Below, one piece after another: positions 43,196-52,501 of a stretch of 64,000 bases of DNA. How positions within the stretch are numbered: position 1 is the stretch's first letter; every line of letters begins with the position of its first letter. The translations under genes and the position numbers were made by a program. The stretch is taken from the NCBI GenBank assembly GCA_030690545.1, contig JAUYGN010000011.1, positions 20,662-84,661 of the forward strand, in the 5' to 3' direction. The notes beneath the pieces are model-generated. The model worked only from the letters and a program-made list of their open reading frames with translations. It searched no databases and was not told the origin of the DNA. Source of the stretch: Solirubrobacteraceae bacterium. GTDB lineage: Bacteria > Actinomycetota > Thermoleophilia > Solirubrobacterales > Solirubrobacteraceae.

Positions 43196-43244
43196 GTCGA
43201 GTGGCGACGAGCGGTGCCTCAGGACATGCTCGTCGCCACTCGAC
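43196..43244. terminator. Perfect 17-bp hairpin between convergent arsJ and prfC
   Basis: Arms at 43196-43212 and 43228-43244 are exact reverse complements (GTCGAGTGGCGACGAGC and its complement) around a 15-nt loop, midway in a 106-bp convergent gap. There is no T-tract, so it may act as a factor-independent GC hairpin, an RNA 3' end stabiliser or a factor-assisted terminator. Confidence 0.65.
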
Positions 43245-43262
43245 CTTCGAGGGGCGGGAACG

Positions 43263-44861
43263 TCAGCGCGCGGTCATCGCGTCGAGCGCGACGTCGGGCA
43301 GGTCGCGCTCGAGCTGCTCGAGGCTGTAGCGATGGCGAAAGACGGCGAGCTGCGTGCCGTCGGCGCGCGTCAGCAGCTCGGCCCAGCGCGAGGCGCGCAC
43401 GGCCGCCGCGTCGTCCGGCGAGACGCGGCGCGCCAGCGACCAGTCGCGCGCGTCGAGGCCGACGCTGACGCCGAACTCGCCCTGCAGGCGCTCGACGGCG
43501 ACGTCGAACTGCAGCGGTCCGACGGCGGCGAGGATCGGCGCCGGGTCGTCGCCCCGGCGCAGGACGTGCACGACGCCCTCCTGGTCGAGCTGCTGCAGGC
43601 CGCGTCGAAACTGCTTGCTGCGGCTCGGATCGCGGTTCTGGACGGTGACGAAGTGCTCGGGCGCAAGCGTCGGGATCGCGCCGAAGCGCACCGGCTCGTC
43701 GACGTACAGGGTGTCGCCGACGAGCACGTCGGTCGCGTTGACGATGCCGATCACGTCGCCCGGGTAGGCGTCGTCGACGACCGTGCGGTCCTGGCCGAAC
43801 AGCTCGTGGGCGTAGGCGAGCGCGATCGGGCGCCCGGTGCGGGCGTTGAGCGCGCGCATGCCGCGCTCGAAGCGCCCCGAGCAGATCCGCATGAAGGCGA
43901 TCCGGTCGCGGTGACGCGGATCCATGTTCGCCTGGACCTTGAAGACGAGCGCCGAGAACGGGGCCTGCAGCGCGCGCACGCCGCCGTCGGCGTCGACCCG
44001 ACCGGCCGGCGGCGGCGCCAGCTCGATCAGCGTGTCGAGCAGGTGACGGACGCCGAAGTTCGACAGCGCCGAGCCGAACAGCACGGGCGTCAGCTCGCCG
44101 CCGGCGAAGCGCGCGCGGTCCCAGGCGGCACCGGCGGCGTGCAGCAGCTCGAGCTCCTCGACGGCGGCCGTCCAGGCATCGCCCTCCTCGTCGCGGGCAA
44201 GCTGCGCCGACAGCTCCTGCTCGGGCGCCATCGTCGCGCCGCGCGCGGTGCGCGTGAAGCGCACGAAGCGCCCGCCGTCGCGATCGAGCACGCCGCGGAA
44301 GTCGCCGGGGATCCCGACCGGCCAGCTGATCGGCACGGCCGACAGGCCGAGCGTCTGCTCGACGTGGTCGATCAGCTCCAGCGGCTCCATGCCGGGCCGG
44401 TCGTACTTGTTGACGAACGTGATCAGGGGGATGCCGCGCGCCCGCGCGACCTCGAACAGCTTCAGCGTCTGCGCCTCCACCCCGCGCGCGGCGTCGAGCA
44501 GGATCACCGCGCAGTCGGCGGCGGCCAGCACGCGCAGCGTGTCCTCGGAGAAGTCGCGATGGCCGGGCGTGTCGAGCAGGTTGAAGACGACGTCGCGATG
44601 CTCGAAGCGCAGCGCCGTCGAGCTGACCGAGATGCCGCGCCGGCGCTCGAGGTCCATCCAGTCCGACGTCACCTCGCGCCTGCCGCTGCGCGCCTTGACC
44701 GCACCGGCCTCGGCGACGGCGCCGCTGTAGAGCAGCAGCTTCTCGGTCAGCGTCGTCTTGCCGGCGTCCGGATGGGAGATGATCGCGAAGGTCCGCCGCC
44801 GGGCGGCCTCGGACGCGACGCGATCGGAGCCCGCGACCGGGGCGTGGGTCGTGCTTGACAT
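43263..44861 (-). CDS. prfC: Peptide chain release factor 3
   Basis: A GTPase that recycles release factors RF1/RF2 after termination; 532 residues, full length. The G-motifs are intact: SHPDAGKTTLTEK, RRRGISVSS (switch I), DTPGHRDFSED, and FVNKYDRPGMEP. The C-terminal part has the RF3-specific GPLQFDVAVERLQGEFGV. ATG 44861 lies 5 nt after the merR stop, so it is in the rnj-merR-prfC operon. Confidence 0.94.
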   Translation of the reverse strand: MSSTTHAPVAGSDRVASEAARRRTFAIISHPDAGKTTLTEKLLLYSGAVAEAGAVKARSGRREVTSDWMDLERRRGISVSSTALRFEHRDVVFNLLDTPGHRDFSEDTLRVLAAADCAVILLDAARGVEAQTLKLFEVARARGIPLITFVNKYDRPGMEPLELIDHVEQTLGLSAVPISWPVGIPGDFRGVLDRDGGRFVRFTRTARGATMAPEQELSAQLARDEEGDAWTAAVEELELLHAAGAAWDRARFAGGELTPVLFGSALSNFGVRHLLDTLIELAPPPAGRVDADGGVRALQAPFSALVFKVQANMDPRHRDRIAFMRICSGRFERGMRALNARTGRPIALAYAHELFGQDRTVVDDAYPGDVIGIVNATDVLVGDTLYVDEPVRFGAIPTLAPEHFVTVQNRDPSRSKQFRRGLQQLDQEGVVHVLRRGDDPAPILAAVGPLQFDVAVERLQGEFGVSVGLDARDWSLARRVSPDDAAAVRASRWAELLTRADGTQLAVFRHRYSLEQLERDLPDVALDAMTAR

Positions 44862-44866
44862 CGTGG

Positions 44867-45292
44867 TCAGGGGGTCGAGCTCGACGGCTGTCGGGAACGG
44901 CGGGCGCGGCGACTCTCGCGCCGGACCTGCTCGGCGAACGCCTCGGCCTCGACGAGCTGGTCGCGCAGCTGCTCGCAGCGCTCGGCGGCGCCCTTGGCGA
45001 ACGAGCCCAGCGTCTCGCGGGCGGCTTCGGCGGCCGCCGGCGGCGCGCTCACGTCGCGCAGCGTGTCGCGCGCGTGCAGCAGCTCGCCCATCTCCTGCAC
45101 GCTGAAGCCCAGCGGCTTCATGCGCTTGATCAGCTGCAGGCGCTTGACCTGGTCGTCGGAGTACATCCGAAAGCCGCCCTGGGTGCGCGCCTCCGGCACG
45201 AGCAGCCCGAGCTCCTCGTAGTAGCGCACGGTGCGCAGCGACAGGCCGACCCGGTCAGCGACGGCGCCGATCTGGACCAGCCGCTCGGGCAT
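44867..45292 (-). CDS. MerR-family transcriptional regulator
   Basis: A 141-residue MerR protein: helix-turn-helix and wing in VQIGAVADRVGLSLRTVRYY and EELGLLVPEARTQGGFRMYS, a dimer coiled coil (about 85-125) and a basic/Ser-rich tail with no metal-binding cysteines, so a metal sensor is unlikely. It sits between RNase J (2-nt gap) and prfC (5-nt gap). The inducer is unknown. Confidence 0.9.
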   Translation of the reverse strand: MPERLVQIGAVADRVGLSLRTVRYYEELGLLVPEARTQGGFRMYSDDQVKRLQLIKRMKPLGFSVQEMGELLHARDTLRDVSAPPAAAEAARETLGSFAKGAAERCEQLRDQLVEAEAFAEQVRRESRRARRSRQPSSSTP

Positions 45293-45294
45293 CG

Positions 45295-46959
45295 TCAGAT
45301 CTCGACGACGACCGGCACGATCATCGGCCGGCGACGGATCCGCTTGTAGAGGAACTCCGCGAGATCGTCGTGCAGGACCTTCTCGATCAGCTCGGTCTCG
45401 TGGATGTCGTCGTCGGCGGCGCGGTCCAGCGAGTCCTCGACGGCGTCGCTGATCGCCTCGCGCAGCGCGCTCTCGTCCTCGACGACCGGGACGCCGCGCA
45501 GGACGACGTCGGGCACCGACAGCGAGTCGCCCTTGTCGGCTGAGATCGTCGCGACGACGAACAGGATCCCGTCGGCCGACAGCTGGCGGCGCACGCGCAG
45601 CGCGCTCTCGGCGGGGTCGCCGAGATCGATGCCGTCGACGAACGTCATGCCCGACCGCTCGCGCTCGGCGAAGCGCGCGCCGCCGGCGTCGATCTCCAGC
45701 GGCAGGCCGTTGTCGCCGCGGAAGATGTGCTCGCGCGGCATGCCGACGGCCTCGCCGAGCTCGGCGTGCAGGCGGATCCGCATGTGGTCGCCGTGGACCG
45801 GCATGAGGTACTTCGGCCGTGTCATGTTGAGCATCAGCTTGAGCTCCTCGCGGTGCCCGTGACCCGACGCGTGGATCGGCGCGTCGCGGTTCGTGACGAC
45901 GTCGCAGCCGATGTGGAAGAGCCGGTCGATCGTGTCGTTGACGGCGCGCTCGTTGCCGGGGATCGAGTTGGCCGAGAAGACGACCGTGTCGCCGGCGTGC
46001 AGGCGCACTTGGCGGTGCTCGCGGTAGGCCATCCGCCGCAGCGCGGCGAGCGGCTCGCCCTGGGAGCCGGTCGTGATGATGACGAGCTCGCGATCGGGGA
46101 TCTTGTCGAGCTCGCGCGGCTCGGCGAGCGTGCCCTGGCGCACCCGGACGTGCCCCAGCTCGCGGCCGATGTTCATGTTCTTGACCATCGAGCGGCCGAG
46201 CAGCGCGACGCGCCGCCCGAGCTTCTCGGCGGCGTCGATGACCTGCTGGACGCGATGGATGTTCGAGGCGAAGCAGGTCACGACGATGCGGCCCTCACAG
46301 CGCGCGAAGACCTCGTGCAGGCGCGGGCCGACCTCGGACTCCGACAGCGCGAAGCCGGTGCGATCGGCGTTCGTCGAGTCGCCGCACAGCAGCAGCAGCC
46401 CCTCGTCGCCGAAGCGCGCGAGGCGGCTGATGTCGGCCGGCTTGCCGTCGACCGGGGTCTGGTCGAAGCGGTAGTCGCCGGTGAACAGGACCGTGCCGAG
46501 CGGCGTCGTCAGTGCGACCGCGGCGGCGTCGGGAATCGAGTGCGTCACGTGGACGATCTCGATCTGAAACGGTCCCGCCTGGACGACCTTGCCGGGCTCG
46601 AGCTGCTGGATCTTCGTGTCGAGCTTGTGCTCGGCGAGCTTCGAGCGCGCCATCGCGACCGTCAGGCGGCGCCCGTAGACGACCGGAACGGCGCCGTCGA
46701 GCTCGCGCAGGACCCACGGCAGCCCGCCGAGATGGTCCTCGTGGCCGTGCGTGATGACGATCGCGTCGATCCGATCGCGGCGCTCGAGCAGGTAGCTGAA
46801 GTCCGGCAGGACGAGGTCGATGCCGTGCATCTCGGCGGTCGGAAACCGCACGCCGCAGTCGATCACGACGATCCGGCCGCCGTACTCGACGACGGTCATG
46901 TTCTTGCCGATCTCGCCCAGGCCGCCGAGCGGCAGGACGCGGAGGAGGTCGCGATCCAT
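45295..46959 (-). CDS. rnj: Ribonuclease J
   Basis: A metallo-beta-lactamase/beta-CASP exo- and endoribonuclease for mRNA decay and rRNA maturation; 554 residues, full length. Zinc motif HGHEDHLGG near residue 70, further ligands in HVTHSIPD and FTGDYRFDQ, the beta-CASP block with STNADRTGF and SANSIPGNERAVN, and HASGHGHREELKLML are all present. ATG 46959 has TAGACT 8 nt upstream. It heads the rnj-merR-prfC operon and is divergent from the glutaminase gene. Confidence 0.95.
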   Translation of the reverse strand: MDRDLLRVLPLGGLGEIGKNMTVVEYGGRIVVIDCGVRFPTAEMHGIDLVLPDFSYLLERRDRIDAIVITHGHEDHLGGLPWVLRELDGAVPVVYGRRLTVAMARSKLAEHKLDTKIQQLEPGKVVQAGPFQIEIVHVTHSIPDAAAVALTTPLGTVLFTGDYRFDQTPVDGKPADISRLARFGDEGLLLLCGDSTNADRTGFALSESEVGPRLHEVFARCEGRIVVTCFASNIHRVQQVIDAAEKLGRRVALLGRSMVKNMNIGRELGHVRVRQGTLAEPRELDKIPDRELVIITTGSQGEPLAALRRMAYREHRQVRLHAGDTVVFSANSIPGNERAVNDTIDRLFHIGCDVVTNRDAPIHASGHGHREELKLMLNMTRPKYLMPVHGDHMRIRLHAELGEAVGMPREHIFRGDNGLPLEIDAGGARFAERERSGMTFVDGIDLGDPAESALRVRRQLSADGILFVVATISADKGDSLSVPDVVLRGVPVVEDESALREAISDAVEDSLDRAADDDIHETELIEKVLHDDLAEFLYKRIRRRPMIVPVVVEI

Positions 46960-46967
46960 GAGCGGCG

Positions 46968-46973
46968 AGTCTA
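46968..46973 (-). promoter_or_regulatory. -10 element of the RNase J operon (TAGACT)
   Basis: TAGACT on the minus strand, 8 nt before the ATG. The same hexamer precedes hisIE. Confidence 0.5.
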
Positions 46974-47082
46974 CCGTCACGTAAGAGTCACACCGGTGCG
47001 GGCGATCGGGTCGCGATGCTCCGGGCAGCGGCGTGCTCGCCGTGCTCGCCGGGCCCGGGGCGCGGACGCGAGTGAGCACCGG

Positions 47083-47088
47083 TAGCGT
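47083..47088 (+). promoter_or_regulatory. -10 element of the glutaminase gene (TAGCGT)
   Basis: TAGCGT ends 10 nt before ATG 47099 in the divergent gap with RNase J. Confidence 0.4.
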
Positions 47089-47098
47089 CCTCGTCCCG

Positions 47099-48106
47099 AT
47101 GCCGACGCCCGAGATCAGCCGCCAGCTCGACCAGCGACTGCGCACGCTGCGCGAGCGCCATCAGCCGGCCGAGAAGGGCAGCGTCGCGCAGTACTACGAG
47201 TCCGGGCGCGGCTACTACGGACCGGACGTCGCCGGCGCCGAATGCGACCAGTTCGGCATCTCGTTCGTCGCGATCGGCGACGAGCGCCACCATGCGGGCG
47301 ATCACGACCGCCCGTTCGCTCTGCAGTCGATCTCCAAGGTGCTCGTCTACGGCCTCGCGCTGCAGGACCACGGCCGCGCGGCCGTGCTCGAGCGCGTCGG
47401 CGTCGAGCCCAGCGGCGAGGCGTTCAACTCGATCGACTTCGACGAGCGCAACCACCGCCCGCACAACCCGATGGTCAACGCCGGGGCGCTCGCGACGACC
47501 GATCTGATCCGCGGCAGGGACTCCGAGGAGAAGCTCGAGCGGATCCTCGCGATGATCCGCCGCTGTGCGGCGAACCCCGACCTCGAGGTCGACTGGGACA
47601 CGTTCGAGCGCGAGCGGCGCGGCGCCGACCGCAACCGCGCGATCGCGTACCTGATGCGCAGCCAGGAGATGATCGCCGGCGACGTCGAGGCGACGCTCGC
47701 CCTCTACCTGCAGCAGTGCTCGGTCAGGGTCACGTGCGACGACCTCGCGGTGATCGCGGCGACGCTGGCCAACGGCGGCGTCAACCCGCTGACGGGGGAG
47801 TGCGCGCTGCAGCGGGACTTCGCTCGCGACGTGCTCAGCGTGATGTACACGTGCGGGATGTACGACTTCGCCGGCCAGTGGGCGCACGAGGTCGGCGTCC
47901 CGGCCAAGAGCGGGGTCAGCGGGGGCCTGCTGGCCGTCATCCCCGGCAAGCTCGGCATCGGGATCTTCTCGCCGGGACTCGACGAGTTCGGCAGCAGCGT
48001 CCGCGGCGTCCAAGTCTGCAAGGAGCTGTCCGATCGCTACGGACTGCACATCTTCGCGACCGAGGACGAGGACGCCCTGCTGGGCGCGCGCGCGCTCGAC
48101 GACTGA
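47099..48106 (+). CDS. glsA: Glutaminase
   Basis: Hydrolyses glutamine to glutamate and ammonia. The 335-residue protein has the serine beta-lactamase-like glutaminase fold: FALQSISKVLVYGLAL (SXXK nucleophile), NPMVNAGALATTDL, ATLANGGVNPLTGE, VMYTCGMYDFAGQWA and VPAKSGVSGGLLAVIPG. ATG 47099 is taken as start; an in-frame upstream extension has no conserved sequence. It is convergent with recX, with no operon partner. Confidence 0.94.
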   Translation: MPTPEISRQLDQRLRTLRERHQPAEKGSVAQYYESGRGYYGPDVAGAECDQFGISFVAIGDERHHAGDHDRPFALQSISKVLVYGLALQDHGRAAVLERVGVEPSGEAFNSIDFDERNHRPHNPMVNAGALATTDLIRGRDSEEKLERILAMIRRCAANPDLEVDWDTFERERRGADRNRAIAYLMRSQEMIAGDVEATLALYLQQCSVRVTCDDLAVIAATLANGGVNPLTGECALQRDFARDVLSVMYTCGMYDFAGQWAHEVGVPAKSGVSGGLLAVIPGKLGIGIFSPGLDEFGSSVRGVQVCKELSDRYGLHIFATEDEDALLGARALDD

Positions 48107-48170
48107 CGGCCTCGCAGCGGCGCGCGAAGCTACAGGTCGCGTCCGCCCACGGATGCAGGCCCGCCGACGG

Positions 48171-48656
48171 TCAGGCGGCGCCGGCACGCTCGAACGCGCG
48201 CACCGCGTCGTAGGCGAGCTCGAGCTCGTAGCCCTTGCGCACGAGCATCCCCAGCGCGCGCTCGCGCTCGCGCTCGCTGGACGGCACCTCGCGACAGCGC
48301 CGCCGCAGCAGGTCCAGCGCCGCCGTCAGCTCGTCGGCGCCGTCGCGCGCCCCGATCGCCGCCGCGACATGCTCGCCTTCGACGCCGAGCGCCAGCAGCC
48401 GGCGCTCGATCCGCTCAGGTCCCCAAGCGTCGAGGTTGCGGCGGTCCTCGGCGAACGTGCGCGCGTAGCGAGCGTCGTCGAGATAGCCCATTCGCACGAG
48501 GTCGGCGACGGCCGCCTCGGCGGCGTGCTCGGAGATGCCCTTGCCGGCGAGATGCCGGCAGACCTCCTGCTCGGTGCGATCGCGACGGCCCAGGTAGCCG
48601 ACGGCCAGCTCGAGCGCGCGCTCGTCGCCGGCCATCTGGCCTCGCTCATCGCTCAC
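48171..48656 (-). CDS. recX: RecX regulatory protein
   Basis: Modulates RecA filaments. The 161-residue protein consists of repeated three-helix RecX units: ALELAVGYLGRRDRTEQEV, VADLVRMGYLDDARYAR and WGPERIERRLLALGV, ending with LGMLVRKGYELELAYDAV. It lies 49 nt downstream of recA on the same strand, the classic arrangement. The start is ATG 48656. Confidence 0.92.
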   Translation of the reverse strand: MSDERGQMAGDERALELAVGYLGRRDRTEQEVCRHLAGKGISEHAAEAAVADLVRMGYLDDARYARTFAEDRRNLDAWGPERIERRLLALGVEGEHVAAAIGARDGADELTAALDLLRRRCREVPSSERERERALGMLVRKGYELELAYDAVRAFERAGAA

Positions 48657-48705
48657 GCCCGACCTGACCCCGATCGCTGCCCGCCGGTCTGCCCGCCGGT
48701 CCTGA

Positions 48706-49806
48706 CTAGGCGGCCTCGATCGCGCCCGCCCCGGCCATCACCGGCGGCACCTCCGCGTCGTCGTCGCGCTCGATCGGCACGACGAGATCCGGTCCGAGCC
48801 CGAGCGCATCCCACACCTTCGTCTCGATCGCCTTGGCGATCTCCTGGTGCTCGTCGAGGAACGCCTTGGAGTTGTTGCGCCCCTGGCCGAGGCGCTCGCC
48901 GTCGTAGGAGAAGAAGGAGCCCGACTTCGTGACGACGTTGTGCTCGACGCCGAGGTCCAGCAGGCAGCCGGAGGTCGAGATGCCCCTGCCGAACTCGATG
49001 TCGAACTCGGCCTGGCGAAACGGCGCCGCGACCTTGTTCTTGACGACCTTCACGCGCACGCGGTTGCCGATCGCCTCGGTGCCCTCCTTCAGCGTCTCGA
49101 TGCGGCGGATGTCCAACCGCTGCGAGGCGTAGAACTTCAGCGCGCGACCACCCGGCTGCGTCTCCGGCGAGCCGAACATGACGCCGACCTTCTCGCGGAT
49201 CTGGTTCGTGAAGAGGCACAGCGTCTGCGTGCGGTTGAGGTTGCCGGCGAGCTTGCGCATCGCCTGGCTCATCATCCGCGCCTGCAGGCCGACGGTCTGG
49301 TCGCCCATCTGGCCCTCGAGCTCGACGCGCGGCGTCAGCGCCGCGACCGAGTCCAGCGCGACGACGTCGACGGCTCCCGAGCGCACGAGCATGTCGCAGA
49401 CCTCGAGCGCCTGCTCGCCGTAGTCGGGCTGAGAGACGAGCAGCTCGTCGATGTCGACGCCGATCTCCCGCGCGTAGAGCGGGTCCATCGCGTGCTCGGC
49501 GTCGATGAAGGCGCAGACGCCGCCGAGCTTCTGGGCCTCGGCGAGGATGTGGTAGACGAGCGTCGTCTTGCCCGAGGACTCCGGGCCGAAGACCTCGACG
49601 ATCCGCCCGCGCGGCATGCCGCCGATGCCGAGCGCGAGGTCCAGCGAGAGCGCGCCGGTCGGGATCGCGGCGCACTTGACGAGCGCGCCCTCGTCGCCCA
49701 TCCGCATGATCGTGCCCTTGCCGAACTCGCGCTCGATCTGCGTCAGCGCTCCCGCGAGGGCGTCGTTGCGGGCCTTGGCGGCCTTCTGCGTGTCGGTGAG
49801 AGCCAT
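48706..49806 (-). CDS. recA: Recombinase A
   Basis: ATP-dependent strand-exchange protein for recombination and DNA damage signalling; 366 residues. Walker [10 protein letters not shown], Walker [14 protein letters not shown]-binding loops ([27 protein letters not shown]) and an acidic C-terminal tail are present. No intein interrupts it. ATG 49806 ([11 protein letters not shown]) is the conserved start. I see no clear SOS box or TTGTCAGTG-type damage promoter in the 166 bp upstream; a weak TTGAGC-N17-TCTAGG lies about 70-95 nt before the ATG. Confidence 0.97.
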   Translation of the reverse strand: MALTDTQKAAKARNDALAGALTQIEREFGKGTIMRMGDEGALVKCAAIPTGALSLDLALGIGGMPRGRIVEVFGPESSGKTTLVYHILAEAQKLGGVCAFIDAEHAMDPLYAREIGVDIDELLVSQPDYGEQALEVCDMLVRSGAVDVVALDSVAALTPRVELEGQMGDQTVGLQARMMSQAMRKLAGNLNRTQTLCLFTNQIREKVGVMFGSPETQPGGRALKFYASQRLDIRRIETLKEGTEAIGNRVRVKVVKNKVAAPFRQAEFDIEFGRGISTSGCLLDLGVEHNVVTKSGSFFSYDGERLGQGRNNSKAFLDEHQEIAKAIETKVWDALGLGPDLVVPIERDDDAEVPPVMAGAGAIEAA

Positions 49807-49972
49807 GGGTGCGAATGCCTTTCTGCGCCGGAAGAACAGCGCACGGTACGGGCTGGATCGGACGGAATCCGAGCCTAGAAAGGACGCCTGCGACGGCTCA
49901 ACACCGCTTCGTGACAACTCTGCGCAGAGGCTCCGCGCAGCAGCGGACGGATCGCCCCGACGACGGGTCGCG

Positions 49973-50587
49973 CTAGCTCCCCGGCGGAGGCGGTATCGGC
50001 GACGCCTGCAGCGCGCGGGCCATCGCCAGCAGGTTCGAGGCGCACGCCTTGCCGGTGGAGATCGACCAATCGCGCTCGTCGGTCGACAGCCACTCCTCGG
50101 AGCCGGGGCCGGGGCCCTTGTTCCAGTAGGTCCAGTTCTGTCCCGGCACGGAGTAGCCGATGTCGTTGAGCGCGCCGTTCGTCTCCCCGATGACGTGGTG
50201 AGCGCCGTCCTCGTTGCCGACCACGACGACGCCGGCGACGCGGTTGTAGGCGATCGGCGTCGTGCCGTCCTCGCCCGTCTCGGAGAGGAACGCGTCCATC
50301 CGCTCCAGCGCGACCTTCGAGACGCTCGACGGCTGGCCGAGCCACGTCGGGATGGCCATCAGCAGGATCTCCGACGCGAGGATCCGCTCGCGGATCGCGG
50401 GCCACTCGTCGCCGTCGGAGATCGCCTCGGAGACGACCCCGAAGTCGATCTGGTGATCGGCGAGCCGGATCACGTCGGTCCGGACGCCTTCGTCGCGCAG
50501 GGCGCCGAGCACGACCTGCGCGAGCGACTCCGAGTTGGACTCCTCGGGGGAGCGCTTGAGGGTGCAGACCAGGCAGGTGGCTCGCAT
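49973..50587 (-). CDS. Flavodoxin-like NAD(P)H-dependent oxidoreductase family protein
   Basis: A 204-residue flavodoxin-fold protein: the FMN phosphate loop [16 protein letters not shown] near the N-terminus, then [20 protein letters not shown] and [19 protein letters not shown], typical of NADPH-dependent FMN reductase-like proteins. The electron acceptor is unknown. ATG 50587 overlaps the stop of a short upstream reading frame as TGATG, so its translation may depend on it. It is encoded between recA and phoU, related to neither. Confidence 0.86.
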   Translation of the reverse strand: MRATCLVCTLKRSPEESNSESLAQVVLGALRDEGVRTDVIRLADHQIDFGVVSEAISDGDEWPAIRERILASEILLMAIPTWLGQPSSVSKVALERMDAFLSETGEDGTTPIAYNRVAGVVVVGNEDGAHHVIGETNGALNDIGYSVPGQNWTYWNKGPGPGSEEWLSTDERDWSISTGKACASNLLAMARALQASPIPPPPGS

Positions 50588-50673
50588 CAGGCCGTCGCCC
50601 CCTCGCCGTGCACCCGGTGGACTCCCTCGGCCGCCAGGATCGCGATCGTCCTGCCTTGCAGTTCATCGGCCAC
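50587..50673 (-). pseudogene. Relic of a DJ-1/PfpI-family gene, now a 28-residue frame
   Basis: The frame VADELQGRTIAILAAEGV resembles the first strand of DJ-1/PfpI-family proteins, then runs into unrelated HRVHGEGATA and stops. A strong GGAGG Shine-Dalgarno (CCTCC on plus, 50679-50683) lies 5 nt before its GTG. All later PfpI sequence, including the catalytic Cys, is missing. Its TGA overlaps the ATG of the flavodoxin-like gene, so the remnant may act as a coupled leader peptide. Confidence 0.6.
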
Positions 50674-50824
50674 GATGGCCTCCGTCCGTTCGTGGGTGTG
50701 CCGTTCCCGCCGGCGTACCCGGCATCGCATCGGGTAGGCGCCAACCGCGCCGGGCCGGCAGGGGCGTTCCAGGCCTGCGGCGATCGCCGTCAGGGCGCCG
50801 CGCGGGCGGATGCGCCCCCCGCGG

Positions 50825-51511
50825 TCAGCGCTGCCCGGAGTTCGAGGCGTCGGAGAACTCGCGAAACAGGCCGGTGACGACGAACGCCGTCTGCTCGCCG
50901 ATGTCGACGGCGTTGTCGCCGACGCGCTCCAGCGCGCGCGCGACGAGGATCATCGTCATAGCCCACTCGCGGGTGTCGAGATCGTCGCCGACCTCGACGG
51001 CCATGCGGAAGATCTCGCGGTTGAGCAGGTTGACGTCGCGGTCGCGCGCGATCAGGTCCTCGGCCATCGCGACGTCGCGATCGGCGAAGGCGCGCTTGCA
51101 CTGCACGACCTCGGCGCGCGCCGAGCGGCCCATCTGGACGATCTTCTTGAGGATCTCCTCGCGTACCGGCGGCTCGTGCCCGGTCAGCGGGATCAGCTTG
51201 GCGATGTTGACGCACTGATCGCCCATCCGCTCGACGTGCTTGATCAGGTGCAGCAGCGCCGCGACGAGCCGCAGGTCACCGGCGACCGGGGACTGCAGCG
51301 CGAGCAGCGAGAGGATCCCCTGATGGACCTCGAGGTAGCGGCCGTCGAGGCGATCGTCGTCGGCGATCACGAACTGCGCGAGCTCGACGTCCTGGTGCTC
51401 GAGCGCCTCCAGCGCGCGATCGAGCTGACCGAGCACGAGGTCGAGACCGCCGAGCGCGCTCGCCTCGAGCTCGCTGAGCTGCTGCTGGAAATGCCGGCGC
51501 GGTTCGGTCAT
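50825..51511 (-). CDS. phoU: Phosphate transport system regulator PhoU
   Basis: A 228-residue all-helical protein of two tandem three-helix PhoU domains (about 10-105 and 115-215), with repeated E/DXXXD-type metal motifs such as HVERMGDQCVNIAK and ALERVGDNAVDIGEQ. PhoU restrains Pst and dampens Pho signalling. It is the last gene of the pst operon, 45 nt after pstB. ATG 51511 is chosen; an in-frame ATG pair 9-12 nt upstream also exists. Confidence 0.93.
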   Translation of the reverse strand: MTEPRRHFQQQLSELEASALGGLDLVLGQLDRALEALEHQDVELAQFVIADDDRLDGRYLEVHQGILSLLALQSPVAGDLRLVAALLHLIKHVERMGDQCVNIAKLIPLTGHEPPVREEILKKIVQMGRSARAEVVQCKRAFADRDVAMAEDLIARDRDVNLLNREIFRMAVEVGDDLDTREWAMTMILVARALERVGDNAVDIGEQTAFVVTGLFREFSDASNSGQR

Positions 51512-51556
51512 GGGGGACATCATGACCCGCGCTTCCCGCTGTGGGTGACCCGCGAC

Positions 51557-52501
51557 TCAGCCAAAGCGCCCGGTGACATAGTCCTCCGTCGCCTTGTTGG
51601 CTGGGTTGGAGAAGATCGTCTCGGTCTCGTCGATCTCGACGAGCCGGCCCGGCTTGCCGCTCTCCTCGAGGTTGAAGAAGCCGGTGATGTCGCTGGCACG
51701 GCTCGCCTGCTGCATGTTGTGCGTGACGATCACGATCGTGTAGTTGACCTTCAGCTCGCGGATCAGCTCCTCGATCGCGAGCGTCGCCACCGGATCGAGC
51801 GCCGAGCAGGGCTCGTCCATCAGCAGGACCTCCGGCTCGACGGCGATCGCCCGCGCGATGCACAGACGCTGCTGCTGGCCGCCCGACAGTCCCGATCCGG
51901 CGCGCTCGAGGCGGTTCTTGACTTCCTCCCAGAGGTTCGCGCCGCGCAGCGAGCGCTCGACGATCTCGTCCATCGCCGGCTTCTTCATGCGCCTGCTGTT
52001 CAGCCGCAGGCCGGCCGCGACGTTCTCGTAGATCGACATCGTCGGGAACGGATTCGGTTGCTGGAAGACCATGCCGACCTGACTGCGGACCGCCACCGGG
52101 TCGACGTCCGGGGCATAGATGTCCTGCCCCTCGAGGATCACGCTGCCCTCGACCCGAGCGCCGTGGACGAGCTCGTGCATCCGGTTCAGCGAGCGCAGGA
52201 ACGTCGACTTGCCGCAGCCCGACGATCCGATCAGCGCCGTCACCTTGTTCGGCTGGATCGTCATGTTGACGTTCTGCACGGCGTGAAACGATCCGTAGTA
52301 GAGGTCGAGGTCGGAGACCTCGACGCTCTTCGCCGAGCTCACCGACGCCTCGCTGTGCGGCTGCCTCGCCGTGGGTGCGACATGGACGGATCGTGCCGCA
52401 TCGCGGGCCGTCCCGTCCGTCCCCGACGCGGTCGGGATCTCTGGGCTCCTCGTCTCGGTTCGCTCCATACGTTCGTCGTTTCCTTCGCTCGGTGAGGTCA
52501 T
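51557..52501 (-). CDS. pstB: Phosphate ABC transporter ATP-binding protein
   Basis: ATPase of the high-affinity phosphate importer. The 314 residues include a non-conserved, hydrophilic N-terminal extension of about 65 residues before [14 protein letters not shown]. The core has Walker [25 protein letters not shown], signature [19 protein letters not shown], Walker [13 protein letters not shown] and switch His in IVTHNMQQA. Its ATG overlaps the pstA stop (ATGA, 52498-52501 region). The long extension is unusual; an internal start near 52466 (MERTET) is possible. Confidence 0.95.
   Translation of the reverse strand: MTSPSEGNDERMERTETRSPEIPTASGTDGTARDAARSVHVAPTARQPHSEASVSSAKSVEVSDLDLYYGSFHAVQNVNMTIQPNKVTALIGSSGCGKSTFLRSLNRMHELVHGARVEGSVILEGQDIYAPDVDPVAVRSQVGMVFQQPNPFPTMSIYENVAAGLRLNSRRMKKPAMDEIVERSLRGANLWEEVKNRLERAGSGLSGGQQQRLCIARAIAVEPEVLLMDEPCSALDPVATLAIEELIRELKVNYTIVIVTHNMQQASRASDITGFFNLEESGKPGRLVEIDETETIFSNPANKATEDYVTGRFG

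Noticed and set aside
49807..49972. SOS box or TTGTCAGTG-N8-TANNNT damage promoter upstream of recA
   Set aside because: A TTGTCA is present (minus strand, 49917-49912) but is followed by CGA and no TANNNT at the required distance; no GAAC-N4-GTTC site is seen.
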